NCBI GenBank assembly: GCA_002172675.1
Contig: NETF01000195.1
Coordinates: forward strand, 1-37,150
DNA length: 37,150 nt
Reading direction: 5' to 3'
Source: an unicellular cyanobacterium SU3
GTDB lineage: Bacteria; Cyanobacteriota; Cyanobacteriia; Cyanobacteriales; Microcystaceae
Shown: piece after piece, positions 8,866 to 16,800 of the stretch
Position numbering within the stretch: the stretch's first letter is position 1
How the letters are laid out: each line of letters begins with the position of its first letter
Notes under the pieces: generated by a model
What the model was told of the DNA's origin: nothing
Databases searched by the model: none
Seen by the model: only the letters and a program-made list of their open reading frames with translations
Position numbers and translations under genes: made by a program

Positions 8866-9492
8866 GTGAATTTAGCTGAGGGAGTTCAAGTTATTTCGTT
8901 TGCCATCTTAGCCGCCTTAGTGATCATCGCTGCTTTGGGTGTGGTTTTGCTGGAGAATATTGTTTATTCTGCCTTCTTATTAGGTGGTGTTTTTATCAGC
9001 ATTTCAGGAATTTATGTCCTATTAAATGCTGATTTTGTAGCTGCTGCCCAGGTGTTAATTTATGTGGGGGCAGTCAATGTTTTAATCTTGTTTGCTATCA
9101 TGTTGGTCAATAAGAAACAAGATTATGCAAACTTACCCGGACGGTGGGTCAAAAGAGGAGCAACGGCTTTAGTTTGTGGGGGACTATTCGCTTTATTAGC
9201 GACTATGGTTTTAATTACTCCTTGGTCTTTAGAAAGTAATGCCCCTGGATTAATTGAAAATACAGTTGTCGAAATTGGTAAACATTTCTTTAGTGATTTT
9301 CTCTTGCCGTTTGAGTTGGCTTCGGTACTATTATTAATGGCAATGGTAGGGGCAATTGTTTTAGCTCGTCGTGACTTTATTCCTGATACATTACCCACAG
9401 AGGATGGGGTTGTCACTTCGTTACAGCTACCTGAACGTTTGAGTGAATTAGAATCAAGACAATTGTCTTCTTCTAAATCACCGAATTCTTAA
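8866..9492 (+). CDS. ndhG: NAD(P)H-quinone oxidoreductase subunit 6 (NdhG)
   Basis: NdhG is the NuoJ/ND6-type membrane subunit, which lies beside NdhE and NdhA and takes part in coupling quinone reduction to proton movement. Five transmembrane helices are visible. The conserved helix-3 segment is AAQVLIYVGAVNVLILFAIM, whose pi-bulge region (YVGAVNVL) is typical of ND6. The start is GTG, supported by AAGGAG upstream. The C-terminal 35 residues are hydrophilic, as in other cyanobacterial NdhG proteins. It is third in the operon; the 92-bp gap after ndhI has no terminator. Confidence 0.96.
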   Translation: MNLAEGVQVISFAILAALVIIAALGVVLLENIVYSAFLLGGVFISISGIYVLLNADFVAAAQVLIYVGAVNVLILFAIMLVNKKQDYANLPGRWVKRGATALVCGGLFALLATMVLITPWSLESNAPGLIENTVVEIGKHFFSDFLLPFELASVLLLMAMVGAIVLARRDFIPDTLPTEDGVVTSLQLPERLSELESRQLSSSKSPNS

Positions 9493-9535
9493 AGAGTGAA
9501 ATTTTACTGTTAGTTTTTTCTACAATTGAGGTGTT

Positions 9536-9847
9536 ATGGAAATACAATTAGAGTTCTGCTTATTGTTGGCGGCAGCCCTTTTCTGTATCGGAATTTATGG
9601 ATTAGTCATTAGTCGTAATGCAGTACGAGTCTTAATGTCGATCGAATTACTGCTAAATGCGGTTAATATCAACTTGATGGGATTTTCTAATTTTCTTGAC
9701 CCTGTTGGTATTAAAGGTCAAATTTTTACCGTGTTTGTTATTACCGTAGCAGCAGCAGAAGCAGCGGTGGGTTTAGCGATCGTTTTGACCATTTATCGTA
9801 ACCGTGAAACAACAGATATGGAACAATTTAATCTGTTGAAATGGTAG
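9536..9847 (+). CDS. ndhE: NAD(P)H-quinone oxidoreductase subunit 4L (NdhE)
   Basis: NdhE is the NuoK/ND4L-type subunit: 103 aa with three transmembrane helices. The first membrane-embedded glutamate is in [13 protein letters not shown] and the second in [14 protein letters not shown]. Both are thought to relay protons between the quinone cavity and the antiporter-like subunits. GAGGTG sits just before the ATG. It is the last gene of the ndhA-I-G-E operon and is closed by a strong hairpin terminator. Confidence 0.97.
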   Translation: MEIQLEFCLLLAAALFCIGIYGLVISRNAVRVLMSIELLLNAVNINLMGFSNFLDPVGIKGQIFTVFVITVAAAEAAVGLAIVLTIYRNRETTDMEQFNLLKW

Positions 9848-9870
9848 ATAAATAAGCATACTTTCCAGTC

Positions 9871-9907
9871 TTACCCGATACAATATATTTTGTCGGGTAA
9901 TTTTTTT
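9871..9907 (+). terminator. Rho-independent terminator after ndhE
   Basis: TTACCCGATACAA (9871-9883) pairs with TTTGTCGGGTAA (9889-9900), one base bulged, and is followed by seven T residues. It lies 24 bp after the ndhE stop. The convergent gene ends at 9909, so the hairpin may serve both directions. Confidence 0.9.
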
Positions 9908-9908
9908 A

Positions 9909-10376
9909 TCAATGCAATTTCCGTTCAGTGGGGAATTTTAAGGGAATAATGGGGACATCGGGATCAACTTCAATCCATACTCTAGCTCCCCCTGGAATGG
10001 ATTGATGAGGAAAATAGGTCAGTTTGCACGGTCCATTAATCTTAACTTCGTCACAGTAGGTGATGTGATTAGAGCCTTGACGAATCATGATCACAGGAGC
10101 AAGAGAGTCTTGATTGATATTGGCTTTGATGCGATCGCTATTGACATGAATACGGGTAGGCTTGGTTTGAAGACGTTTGCGCCAGGTCCCTTTTGGCCCT
10201 CTACTTCCAGAAGTAATCTTCGGTATGCCTCTATATAGGGGAATTTTCCAGAATCGTCCTTCTTTAAAGGCTCCTTTGATTCTCCCTTCAGCTAACAACT
10301 GTCGCACTCGTTGGGGACATATTTTAAGAAGGGATGCAGCTTTTACCGTTCCCACATACTCTATACTATTTTTCAT
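9909..10376 (-). CDS. Helix-turn-helix DNA-binding protein (excisionase/MerR-like)
   Basis: 155-aa protein with an N-terminal winged helix-turn-helix of the excisionase/MerR-like (HTH_17) type. VGTVKAASLLKICPQRVRQL forms the two helices and AEGRIKGAFKEGRFWKIP the wing, ending in the W-x-I-P segment usual for this fold. A basic linker follows (GPKGTWRKRLQTKPTR), then an unfamiliar C-terminal domain with two cysteines (ITYCDEVKINGPCKLTYF). No tyrosine or serine recombinase is nearby, so it is more likely a regulator than a phage excisionase. Its 5' end abuts the CCCTAG palindrome at 10380, a possible operator or insertion site. Confidence 0.65.
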   Translation of the reverse strand: MKNSIEYVGTVKAASLLKICPQRVRQLLAEGRIKGAFKEGRFWKIPLYRGIPKITSGSRGPKGTWRKRLQTKPTRIHVNSDRIKANINQDSLAPVIMIRQGSNHITYCDEVKINGPCKLTYFPHQSIPGGARVWIEVDPDVPIIPLKFPTERKLH

Positions 10377-10379
10377 CTC

Positions 10380-10405
10380 ATTACCCTAGCACTAGAGTTT
10401 TTTTT
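10380..10405. repeat. Palindrome CCCTAG-CA-CTAGAG with T tract (copy 2)
   Basis: ATTACCCTAG-CA-CTAGAG followed by eight T residues. It matches the reverse complement of the element at 6890-6913 except for the central dinucleotide and one arm base. It lies just 5' of the minus-strand helix-turn-helix gene. It has the shape of a small terminator, but no plus-strand gene ends here. Confidence 0.65.
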
Positions 10406-10490
10406 AGTTTAACAGACTCTAGAGATGTCTGAGGGGTGAGAGAATGATTACGGAGTCATATAATAGAAGAAGATAAAAATTGCTCAAATA

Positions 10491-10981
10491 ATGGCCAAAA
10501 GCTATCAAAATATTAATCAAAAAGTTAACACTGTAATAGAGTCGGTAGATATTACGTCGTCGGTTCCAGAAAAAGGGTCTTATGAAGCATACGGAATAAG
10601 AAATGGAAACTATTACGAAATACAGATGTAGCTAGATCATTTATTCAAGTTATGTTTGCTTTAGAAGCATTATTAACTTTTAGAGAACAAGGATTTTTAA
10701 TTTCACCAGGTATTGCCCATCAGTTAACAGAAATTGCTGCTTTTATTCTTGGTAAAAATCATGAGACTCGTTCGCAAATTGAGAAAAAAATCAAAAAATT
10801 ATATCAAACTCGATCCTCCATTGTACATTCGGGAAGTAGTAACGTTTCTAAATATGAATTAATTCAGGCTATTTCCATTATAAAAGGATTAATTGCTCAT
10901 TTAAAAATCGACCCTCATCTCTCAACTTTTCAATCGATGAAGCAACTACAAGAATGGATTCAGTTCAAAAAGTATAGTTAA
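10491..10981 (+). pseudogene. Frameshifted HEPN-domain (Apea-like) gene
   Basis: The gene begins MAKSYQNINQKVNTVIESVD at 10491 and stops at 10629-10631. A second frame, open from about 10586, reads KKWKLLRNTDVARSFIQVMF and continues to 10981. The two frames overlap and make one protein only with a frameshift between about 10583 and 10625. The C-terminal part holds LYQTRSSIVHSG: R-SSIV-H is the R-x4-H motif of HEPN ribonuclease domains, as found in Apea-like and abortive-infection proteins. Total coding capacity is about 160 aa, short for that family, so an internal deletion is likely. The best reading is a dead defence or toxin-type gene; an independent short HEPN protein from the ATG at 10652 cannot be excluded. 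Confidence 0.6.
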
Positions 10982-11365
10982 TTATTATCAGCTTATTTTT
11001 AAATAGCAGAAAGTTTATCAAACGTTAGTTGTATTATTTTTTGCTTATTAATATTTTAAATGGTCTCGATGTTAATAAAATTAGTAATAATTATTTAAAA
11101 TATCTGTATATTAAAAAAACTCTTAACTTGCTTTTATTTTTTCTTGTTGGCTAAATATAAAAGCTCCAAAACCTAATGGAGATTTCAAGAAAGATGGATA
11201 TTGCCCGCCCTGCAAATTAGACCAAGACCGATTTAGGTTAAAATAATAATGAGGACTTTATTGTAGAAAAAAGCAATCAATCACTCAATTGCTAAGACTT
11301 AAAAGAATAAGGTATTAGCTGAAAAATTGTTAAGAAAAATCAAAAAAATTACATTCCCTTTGATC
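10982..11365. other. AT-rich gap with a possible coding scrap
   Basis: No clear gene. A short open stretch around 11150-11240 reads NIKAPKPNGDFKKDGYCPPC and continues KLDQDRFRLK before a stop. It has protein-like composition and a CxxC, but no start codon, and could be the tail of a decayed gene. The rest is A/T-rich. An in-frame TTG at 11327 extends the next gene, but the ATG at 11366 is preferred. Confidence 0.35.
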
Positions 11366-12628
11366 ATGGACGGAAAATGGCAAATTGGTTCTTTATTAGG
11401 TATTCCCCTTTATATTGACTCTTCTTGGTTCTTTATTTTGGGGTTAGTGACCCTAGTTAATGCTCAAGAAATTACCCAACTTAACTTAGTGGGCAACCTC
11501 TGGTGGTTAGCTTGGCTTGCAGGACTAATTATGGCTTTATTTCTCTTTATTTCGGTACTTCTCCATGAATTAGGTCATAGTTTAGTAGCTTTAGCCCAAG
11601 GCATCAATGTTAACTCCATCACCCTATTTATGTTTGGAGGAGTCGCCGCTATCGAAAAAGAATCAGAAAACCCCATCGGAGCGTTTTGGGTAGCCATTGC
11701 AGGTCCATTGGTAAGTTTAGGATTATCAGTTCTCCTATTTACCTTTTTAAACACCCTTCCGGCTCGTGAAAACTTAGACACAGTAGGTAGTTTATCGGTT
11801 TATATGATGGAAGATATTGCTAGAATTAACCTAGTGCTAGGGATTTTTAATTTAATTCCGGGTCTACCGTTAGATGGGGGACAAGTGCTTAAAGCCATTG
11901 TGTGGAAACTAAAAGGCGATCGCTTCACAGGAGTGCGTTGGGCGGCTGCCAGTGGTCAATTAATCGGTTGGTTAGGCATTAGCTTAGGTCTATTTTTAAT
12001 CCTCTTAACAGGCAGCTTAAGCGGACTCTGGATAGTGTTTATCGGTTGGTTTGTACGACGGAATGCAGAGAATTATCAACGCATCACTCAATTACAAGAA
12101 AGTCTCTTAACTATTACGGCCACTGATGTTATGACTCGTGAGTTTCGCGTCATTAATGCTCATCTAACCATCACTCAATTGGCTCAAGACTATCTGCTCA
12201 GTGAACTTCATGATGAGATGGTCTATTTTGCTGCATCAGAAGGACGGTATCGAGGGTTAATTGTCATCGAAGACTTACAAGATATTGAACGCAGTCAGTG
12301 GAATACCATGACAGTGTGGGACATTGTTCATCCTTTGAATACCATTCCCTCAGTGACTGAAACAACCCCCGTTGTTACGATTATTGAAAAGCTAGAAGCT
12401 ATGAATGAGCGTTATATTACGGTATTATCTCCTGCCGGTGCCGTAGCAGGAATTATTGATCGGGGTGATATTGTCAAAGCGATCGCAGCTTATCATCAAT
12501 TACCCATTTCGGAAACGGAAATTAAACGTATTAAAGAAGAAGGCACTTATCCGAGTTATTTGCAATTACCTGCGATCGCTAAAACCCTTGATGGTGTAAA
12601 ACCAATCGATCACAAAGAGTTTAGCTAA
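11366..12628 (+). CDS. Site-2 protease family zinc metalloprotease with CBS domains
   Basis: Membrane-embedded M50 metalloprotease of about 420 aa (S2P/SpoIVFB-like, Rip3-type with C-terminal CBS pair). Such enzymes cut transmembrane segments of anti-sigma factors or other membrane proteins. The zinc site is intact: HELGH at residues 67-71 and the third ligand in LPLDGGQ at about 168-173. Six hydrophobic segments lie between residues 10 and 225. The C-terminal part (about 245-400) is soluble and fits two CBS modules, with TATDVMTREFRVI opening the first; CBS pairs usually sense adenine nucleotides. The N-terminus GKWQIGSLLGIPLYIDSSWF is typical of cyanobacterial members. The substrate is unknown. 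Confidence 0.88.
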   Translation: MDGKWQIGSLLGIPLYIDSSWFFILGLVTLVNAQEITQLNLVGNLWWLAWLAGLIMALFLFISVLLHELGHSLVALAQGINVNSITLFMFGGVAAIEKESENPIGAFWVAIAGPLVSLGLSVLLFTFLNTLPARENLDTVGSLSVYMMEDIARINLVLGIFNLIPGLPLDGGQVLKAIVWKLKGDRFTGVRWAAASGQLIGWLGISLGLFLILLTGSLSGLWIVFIGWFVRRNAENYQRITQLQESLLTITATDVMTREFRVINAHLTITQLAQDYLLSELHDEMVYFAASEGRYRGLIVIEDLQDIERSQWNTMTVWDIVHPLNTIPSVTETTPVVTIIEKLEAMNERYITVLSPAGAVAGIIDRGDIVKAIAAYHQLPISETEIKRIKEEGTYPSYLQLPAIAKTLDGVKPIDHKEFS

Positions 12629-12660
12629 AAATGCACCAGGAAATTTCAAAATCGTGAGAT

Positions 12661-12684
12661 ATGCCTAGGGCGAACAGGCATTTT
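12661..12684 (+). terminator. Weak terminator-like hairpin after the S2P gene
   Basis: ATGCCT (12661-12666) and AGGCAT (12676-12681) form a 6-bp stem with a 9-base loop, followed by TTTT. It lies about 30 bp after the protease stop. The T run is short, so efficiency is uncertain. Confidence 0.45.
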
Positions 12685-12776
12685 AACTTCTTGTATCTGT
12701 CTGAATACGTTATTTATAGAAATGAGTATGATTAAAAAATACGAAGAGATAGAATCTGGTTTTAGTAACGTTTTAA

Positions 12777-13652
12777 ATGTCTAAGTATCAAGATATATAT
12801 CCCTCAGAGCCACTAATTCAAAGCATTGATTTAGTGCGTCCCACAGCAACAGATTTGCTTACTCTTGAGTATTTTGAAGCCGAACCCGCTTCAATGCCTA
12901 CAGATCGGTACTCTCAGCATCATATTATCCTTAATCTCAGAGATGAACCCCATCGTTTAGAGAATTGGCGCGACGGTGAACATCGAGATTTTATCTATAA
13001 CAAAAATGAAATCATTCTTACTCCTGCTGGCGTGTCAAGCGGTTGGAGATGGCACGTAAAAAGCAAATGTATTATTATCACTCTCGAACCTGCTAAATTT
13101 GAAAGGTTTGCTCAGACTGAGTTGGGAATTTTACTTTCAACTGGTCAATTAAAAAATTTACCCCAATTTCTTGATGAAGATATTACCCAGTCGGGAATCC
13201 AACTACTAGAAGCTTTACAAAGTAAAATGGGTTCGCAGGTGATGTTTGAATCCTTTGCGCGGGTTTTTCTGACCAAACTAATTCTTAAATATGGATTACA
13301 AGCAGAAAAATACAATTTTTCTAAAAGCTTTACCGCAGGGCAGTACAAACAAGTTCTAGATTATATCGCTGTAAATTACGCTGACAATATTTTACTAGAA
13401 GACATGGCAACCCAAGCCGATCTTAGTACGTCCCATTTTTCTCGTTTGTTTAAACAAACTATTGGTCAGAGTCCCTATCAATTCTTGATGTCTTACCGCA
13501 TCGAACAAGCGAAGAAGATGCTTGATAATCCCAACGCTTTAATGATAGATATAGCGATGAATTGTGGTTTTTCCGATCAGGCGCATTTTTCTCGCGTCTT
13601 TAAAAAGCTTGAGGGGGTAACTCCTAAGAAGTATCGAAAAAAAAGCAATTAA
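12777..13652 (+). CDS. AraC family transcriptional regulator
   Basis: 291-aa regulator with an N-terminal cupin-like sensor region (about residues 20-180) and a C-terminal AraC/XylS DNA-binding domain (about 190-290). Both helix-turn-helices are intact: ADLSTSHFSRLFKQTIGQSP in the first, and IDIAMNCGFSDQAHFSRVFK with the family signature ending GVTPKKYRK in the second. The sensor sequence (SGWRWHVKSKCIIITLEPAKF) belongs to the group often found beside small oxidoreductase or hydrolase operons. It is followed 11 bp later by the remains of a second AraC-type gene, then by DUF4336 and hydrolase genes that it could control (inference). Confidence 0.88.
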   Translation: MSKYQDIYPSEPLIQSIDLVRPTATDLLTLEYFEAEPASMPTDRYSQHHIILNLRDEPHRLENWRDGEHRDFIYNKNEIILTPAGVSSGWRWHVKSKCIIITLEPAKFERFAQTELGILLSTGQLKNLPQFLDEDITQSGIQLLEALQSKMGSQVMFESFARVFLTKLILKYGLQAEKYNFSKSFTAGQYKQVLDYIAVNYADNILLEDMATQADLSTSHFSRLFKQTIGQSPYQFLMSYRIEQAKKMLDNPNALMIDIAMNCGFSDQAHFSRVFKKLEGVTPKKYRKKSN

Positions 13653-13663
13653 TTCCCAAATTC

Positions 13664-14127
13664 ATGTTCGATAGCCAAATACACCTAATCGATAGCAAAA
13701 CCAAACGTTCCTTTTCCGTAGCGTTAACGGGAACGGTATTAAGTTCGAGTATCGATCTGGGTTGGCAAGGAATTACCGTAGAGTTTCATTATTTACCAAA
13801 AAGTGAATACCCCGAACACCAAATACAAGGACATCGTTTGGCTATAATGCGTCGAGGAAAACCCCTAACTTACCAATGGAAAAATGGGGGTAAATGGCAC
13901 AGCAGAAACACTCATCCAGGTACATTCTTTTTACAGTCTCACGGCGATACTAACGCGCCTCGCTGGTATTGAACCTTTTGAGATAGTTGCTGTTGCTCTC
14001 GAACCTGATTTTGTAGCTCGCTGTTTCCAGGATACAATTAACTGTGACTTGCTTCGCTTTCAAGAATGTCGCGCTCAATACGGCTCAATACGATCCGTAT
14101 ATTGCTCGATTTGCTGTCCATAATTAG
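13664..14127 (+). pseudogene. Broken second AraC-type regulator (sensor half only)
   Basis: Frame 1 runs MFDSQIHLIDSKTKRSFSVA to GTFFLQSHGDTNAPRWY and stops at 13970-13972. Removing one T near 13969 restores the reading W-Y-E-P-F-E-I-V-A-V-A-L-E-P and continues as DFVARCFQDTINCDLLRFQE. A perfect 10-bp tandem duplication, GCTCAATACG at 14073-14082 and 14083-14092, then shifts the frame again. With one copy removed the protein reads RAQYDPYIARFAVHN and ends at TAG 14125-14127. The repaired chain matches the sensor half of AraC-type regulators but lacks the C-terminal helix-turn-helix domain. Two frameshifts plus a truncation make it a clear pseudogene. Confidence 0.8.
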
Positions 14128-14146
14128 AAAAAAGCTTTTTTGGATG

Positions 14147-14207
14147 ATACTCCATAATTTCTGCTAAAAATAAATCAAGAGTAATTACGATAAATAAAAT
14201 GGAGTAT
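14147..14207 (+). promoter_or_regulatory. Inverted repeat covering the DUF4336 ribosome binding site
   Basis: ATACTCCAT (14147-14155) is the exact complement of ATGGAGTAT (14199-14207), with 43 nt between. The right arm contains the Shine-Dalgarno GGAG (14201-14204), seven bases before the ATG at 14212. In RNA the left arm could hide the ribosome binding site; as DNA the pair could be an operator. A 9-bp perfect match at this spacing in AT-rich DNA could be chance, but its position is suggestive. Confidence 0.4.
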
Positions 14208-14211
14208 AGTT

Positions 14212-15111
14212 ATGACTCTAGATTTTCGTCCAGTTCCCATTGGATTAAAAAGCAGTCTGGTTAAAATTACCTCAAATATTTGGACAATAGAGGCAAAGGA
14301 TTATGTTTACTACCGTCCTCCAATGCAGCCTCGTTATCCTTATACTCATCGTTCGGTTGTAATTCGTCTTAAAAACAATAGTTTGTTTATTATATCTCCT
14401 ATTAAGCCAAATTCCGATATCTGCAATGAAATCAATGCTCTCGGAGAGGTAAAATATCTCGTGTCGCCCAATCACTTGCACCATCTTCATATAGGTGAGT
14501 GGAAACAAGCATATCCCGAAGCGAAGCTTTATGCTTCACCTCGGCTAGTTTCAAAACGCAAAGACTTAGCTTTTGATAAAACCTTATCTACAAATACTTC
14601 TGAGCTTGAATGGACTGGAGAAATCAAGCAATGTATTTTTGGTTCGGGAAATGGATGGTTTGACGAGATTGTCTTTTTTCATTGCGAGTCACGCACCGTA
14701 ATTTTTACCGATCTGATAATGGATTTCGATTCAAATATCTTTTCTCCTCTGTCTCGTGTCACTACTCAGTGGAATCAGATGTATAAAAATACACCCCGTG
14801 GCGTGAGGCTGGTACATACCTTTGACCGAAAGCTTCTGCGTAATTCTTTAAAGACCGTCCTTTTATGGAAACCCAAACACTTAATAGTAGCCCATAGCCA
14901 TTGGTTATGTTTGGATGGGGAAAAGCAAGTTGCCGAATTCTTGGATTCTGTCTTTGAGTGGTTAGAACCACAACCTTTTATCCTCGAAGCTGTGACAACT
15001 GCAACGCAATTTATGGTGCTTTTATTTATTATTTTACCCGTCCATTCGCTAATTGTGCTGGTTGCTGATGTAATCTATCCAAAGTTTGTCAAACAAGATG
15101 AAAACACATAA
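14212..15111 (+). CDS. DUF4336 domain protein (metallo-beta-lactamase-like fold)
   Basis: 299-aa protein of the DUF4336 family, which has a degenerate metallo-beta-lactamase fold. The characteristic block LVSPNHLHHLHIGEWKQAYP sits at about residues 83-102, and later IVFFHCESRTVIFTDLIMDF and LIVAHSHW supply further His/Asp positions where MBL enzymes bind metal. The classical HxHxDH motif is replaced by NHLHHLH, so metal binding is uncertain. Residues 263-290 form a hydrophobic C-terminal helix that probably anchors the protein to the membrane. GGAG precedes the ATG. No enzymatic function is established for this family. It follows the AraC gene and pseudogene. Confidence 0.75.
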   Translation: MTLDFRPVPIGLKSSLVKITSNIWTIEAKDYVYYRPPMQPRYPYTHRSVVIRLKNNSLFIISPIKPNSDICNEINALGEVKYLVSPNHLHHLHIGEWKQAYPEAKLYASPRLVSKRKDLAFDKTLSTNTSELEWTGEIKQCIFGSGNGWFDEIVFFHCESRTVIFTDLIMDFDSNIFSPLSRVTTQWNQMYKNTPRGVRLVHTFDRKLLRNSLKTVLLWKPKHLIVAHSHWLCLDGEKQVAEFLDSVFEWLEPQPFILEAVTTATQFMVLLFIILPVHSLIVLVADVIYPKFVKQDENT

Positions 15112-15259
15112 ATCTGTTTGCTGATATAAAATTTTTTCAATCGCAGTAGCAACTCATTTAGATTCAGTTATGACAAAAAGCAAGAATATTCAAAAAATTA
15201 GATAAAACTCTTCAAGAGATATATTTTCAGCTTCTGTAAATTAAACATATAGAGTTTAA

Positions 15260-15973
15260 AAACAAAGGAGCAAAAAAGGGGATAAATTACCAGGAGTCGT
15301 AGTAACTGGTGCTTGGACGACAGTAAAGGAACAAATGCCAGCTACTTATGCTGAAGAATTAGCAGACCGCGGTTATGCAGTTTTAGCTTTTGACTTCCGC
15401 AATTGGGGAGAATCTGGAGGAAACGAACGTCAACTGGAAAATCCAACTAATAAGACTCAAGATATTATTGCTGCTGCCAATTATTTAACGAAACGCCCTG
15501 AAGTAAACCCTAACCGCATTGCTGGCTTAGGAATCTGTGCCAGTGCAGGCTATATGGCAGATGCAGCAGTACAAAGTGACGATATTAGAGCGATCGCATT
15601 AGTTGCACCGTGGTTACACGATCGCAAAATTGTTAATGAGGTGTACGATGGTGAAGAGTCGGTACAGAGTTTAATCGCTACCAGTCGTCAAGCGCAAACA
15701 AAGTATGAAACGACTGGCGAACTTTCCCTGATTCCTGCTGCTAGCGATACTGATCCTAATGCCGTGATGCAGCAAGCTCCGTATTATACCGACCCCGAAC
15801 GAGGAGCAATTCCTGAATATATTAACGACGTGACGCAGTTTGACTTTTACGATTTGCCTGAAGCTGTGACTACAGCTAATGTAGTGCTATATTTCGCGAA
15901 TATTACGATCCCATTGTTTTTCAAAATGCGTTTGGTCTTAATGAGTGAAAACCTGACCGTTCTCATCCTTTAA
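15260..15973 (+). pseudogene. Truncated alpha/beta hydrolase
   Basis: The frame is open from 15260 to 15973, but no start codon precedes LPGVVVTGAWTTVKEQMPAT, which is a core strand of the family. An ATG at 15335 would begin inside the fold. Clear alpha/beta-hydrolase features follow: AVLAFDFRNWGESGG (oxyanion-hole region) and the nucleophile elbow GLGICASAGYMA. The chain ends abruptly (FFKMRLVLMSENLTVLIL) before the strand and loops that should supply the catalytic acid and histidine, and another frame becomes open near 15895. It therefore lacks both ends. Homologues are secreted or cytosolic hydrolases of unknown substrate. Confidence 0.7.
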
Positions 15974-16125
15974 GTCTCCATCTCGTAGAAGAAGAAAATA
16001 GGGTTAAAGCCTTATTCAGCGAGGGTTTTGCTTCGAGTTTGTCCCTCTGCACAGCTTCGTAAACACAAGCAGCAATTTTCAAACAATAGATGAGATAATA
16101 ATTGAATCGGTTGATAAAGGGCAAT

Positions 16126-16800
16126 ATGAGCAAGGAGAATTCTGGATCAGCATCAAACTCATCCCAAACCACCATTATTGCCATCATTAATGGGAAAGGG
16201 GGTGTAGGTAAGACCACAACGGCAGTGAATGTGGCTGCTATTTTAGCTGAAAAACAAGACGTTTTATTGGTAGATGCTGACCCTCAGGGTTCAGCCAGTT
16301 GGTGGACACAACGGGGGAAAGAGGGGATGGATTTTGATTTAACCGAAGAAAATAACCCCAAAATCCTGCAAAAAATGCGTAAAGTAGAAGAATATGATTT
16401 AATCGTTGTAGATACGCCTCCAGCTTTACGATCTCAAGCCTTAAAATCAGTCATCACCTGTGCGGATTATATCATCCTACCCACACCCCCAGCGGCCATG
16501 GATTTAACTGCTCTCATCGAAACCGTGAAAACCGCAGTCATGCCGTTAAAGGTCGCTCATCGGGTATTATTAACAAAAGTAGACTCTCGCAGTTTAACCG
16601 AAACCCTAGAGGCTCAAAACACCTTACTGGAATTAGGAATTCCCGCTTGCCATGCCTTTGTTCGTCAATACAAAGCCCACGAGAGAGCCGTTTTAGAAGG
16701 GGTTCCTATTACGGAATGGCGTGGCAAAAATGCCAAAGAAGCTCAAGCGGATTATCGCAGAGTCGTCGAAGAATTACAACGGGATTGGAATCAATTATGA
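16126..16800 (+). CDS. ParA-family ATPase, candidate McdA (carboxysome positioning)
   Basis: 224-aa ParA/MinD-type ATPase. The deviant Walker A is intact, [12 protein letters not shown], with the signature Lys24 and the catalytic Lys29. Walker A-prime is [12 protein letters not shown] and Walker B is LIVVDTPP. ParA proteins bind DNA as ATP dimers and are released by a small partner to move plasmids, chromosomes or protein bodies. The partner encoded next (overlap ATGA) looks like McdB rather than ParB: no ParB homology, a coiled coil, and a Trp near the C-terminus. McdA proteins position carboxysomes on the nucleoid; type 2 McdA keeps the signature Lys, as here. The start at 16126 follows AAAGG; a TTG at 16102 is less likely. 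A plasmid-type ParA is the alternative. Confidence 0.85.
   Translation: MSKENSGSASNSSQTTIIAIINGKGGVGKTTTAVNVAAILAEKQDVLLVDADPQGSASWWTQRGKEGMDFDLTEENNPKILQKMRKVEEYDLIVVDTPPALRSQALKSVITCADYIILPTPPAAMDLTALIETVKTAVMPLKVAHRVLLTKVDSRSLTETLEAQNTLLELGIPACHAFVRQYKAHERAVLEGVPITEWRGKNAKEAQADYRRVVEELQRDWNQL

Noticed and set aside
9123-9416. 97-codon minus-strand frame inside ndhG
   Set aside because: It is antisense to a well-conserved ndhG with no ribosome binding site or family resemblance.
9909-10376. A phage excisionase implying an integrated element
   Set aside because: The fold is excisionase-like, but no integrase, attachment-site repeats or phage genes are nearby.
15963-16217. 84-codon minus-strand frame between the hydrolase remnant and the ParA gene
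   Set aside because: Its N-terminal third is the antisense of the ParA Walker A region. The remainder (KLEAKPSLNKALTLFSSSTR) could be a relic, but there is no supporting evidence.
16126-16800. A plasmid partition locus
   Set aside because: There is no ParB, replication gene or iteron array, and the neighbours (chlG) are chromosomal. The partner protein fits McdB better.
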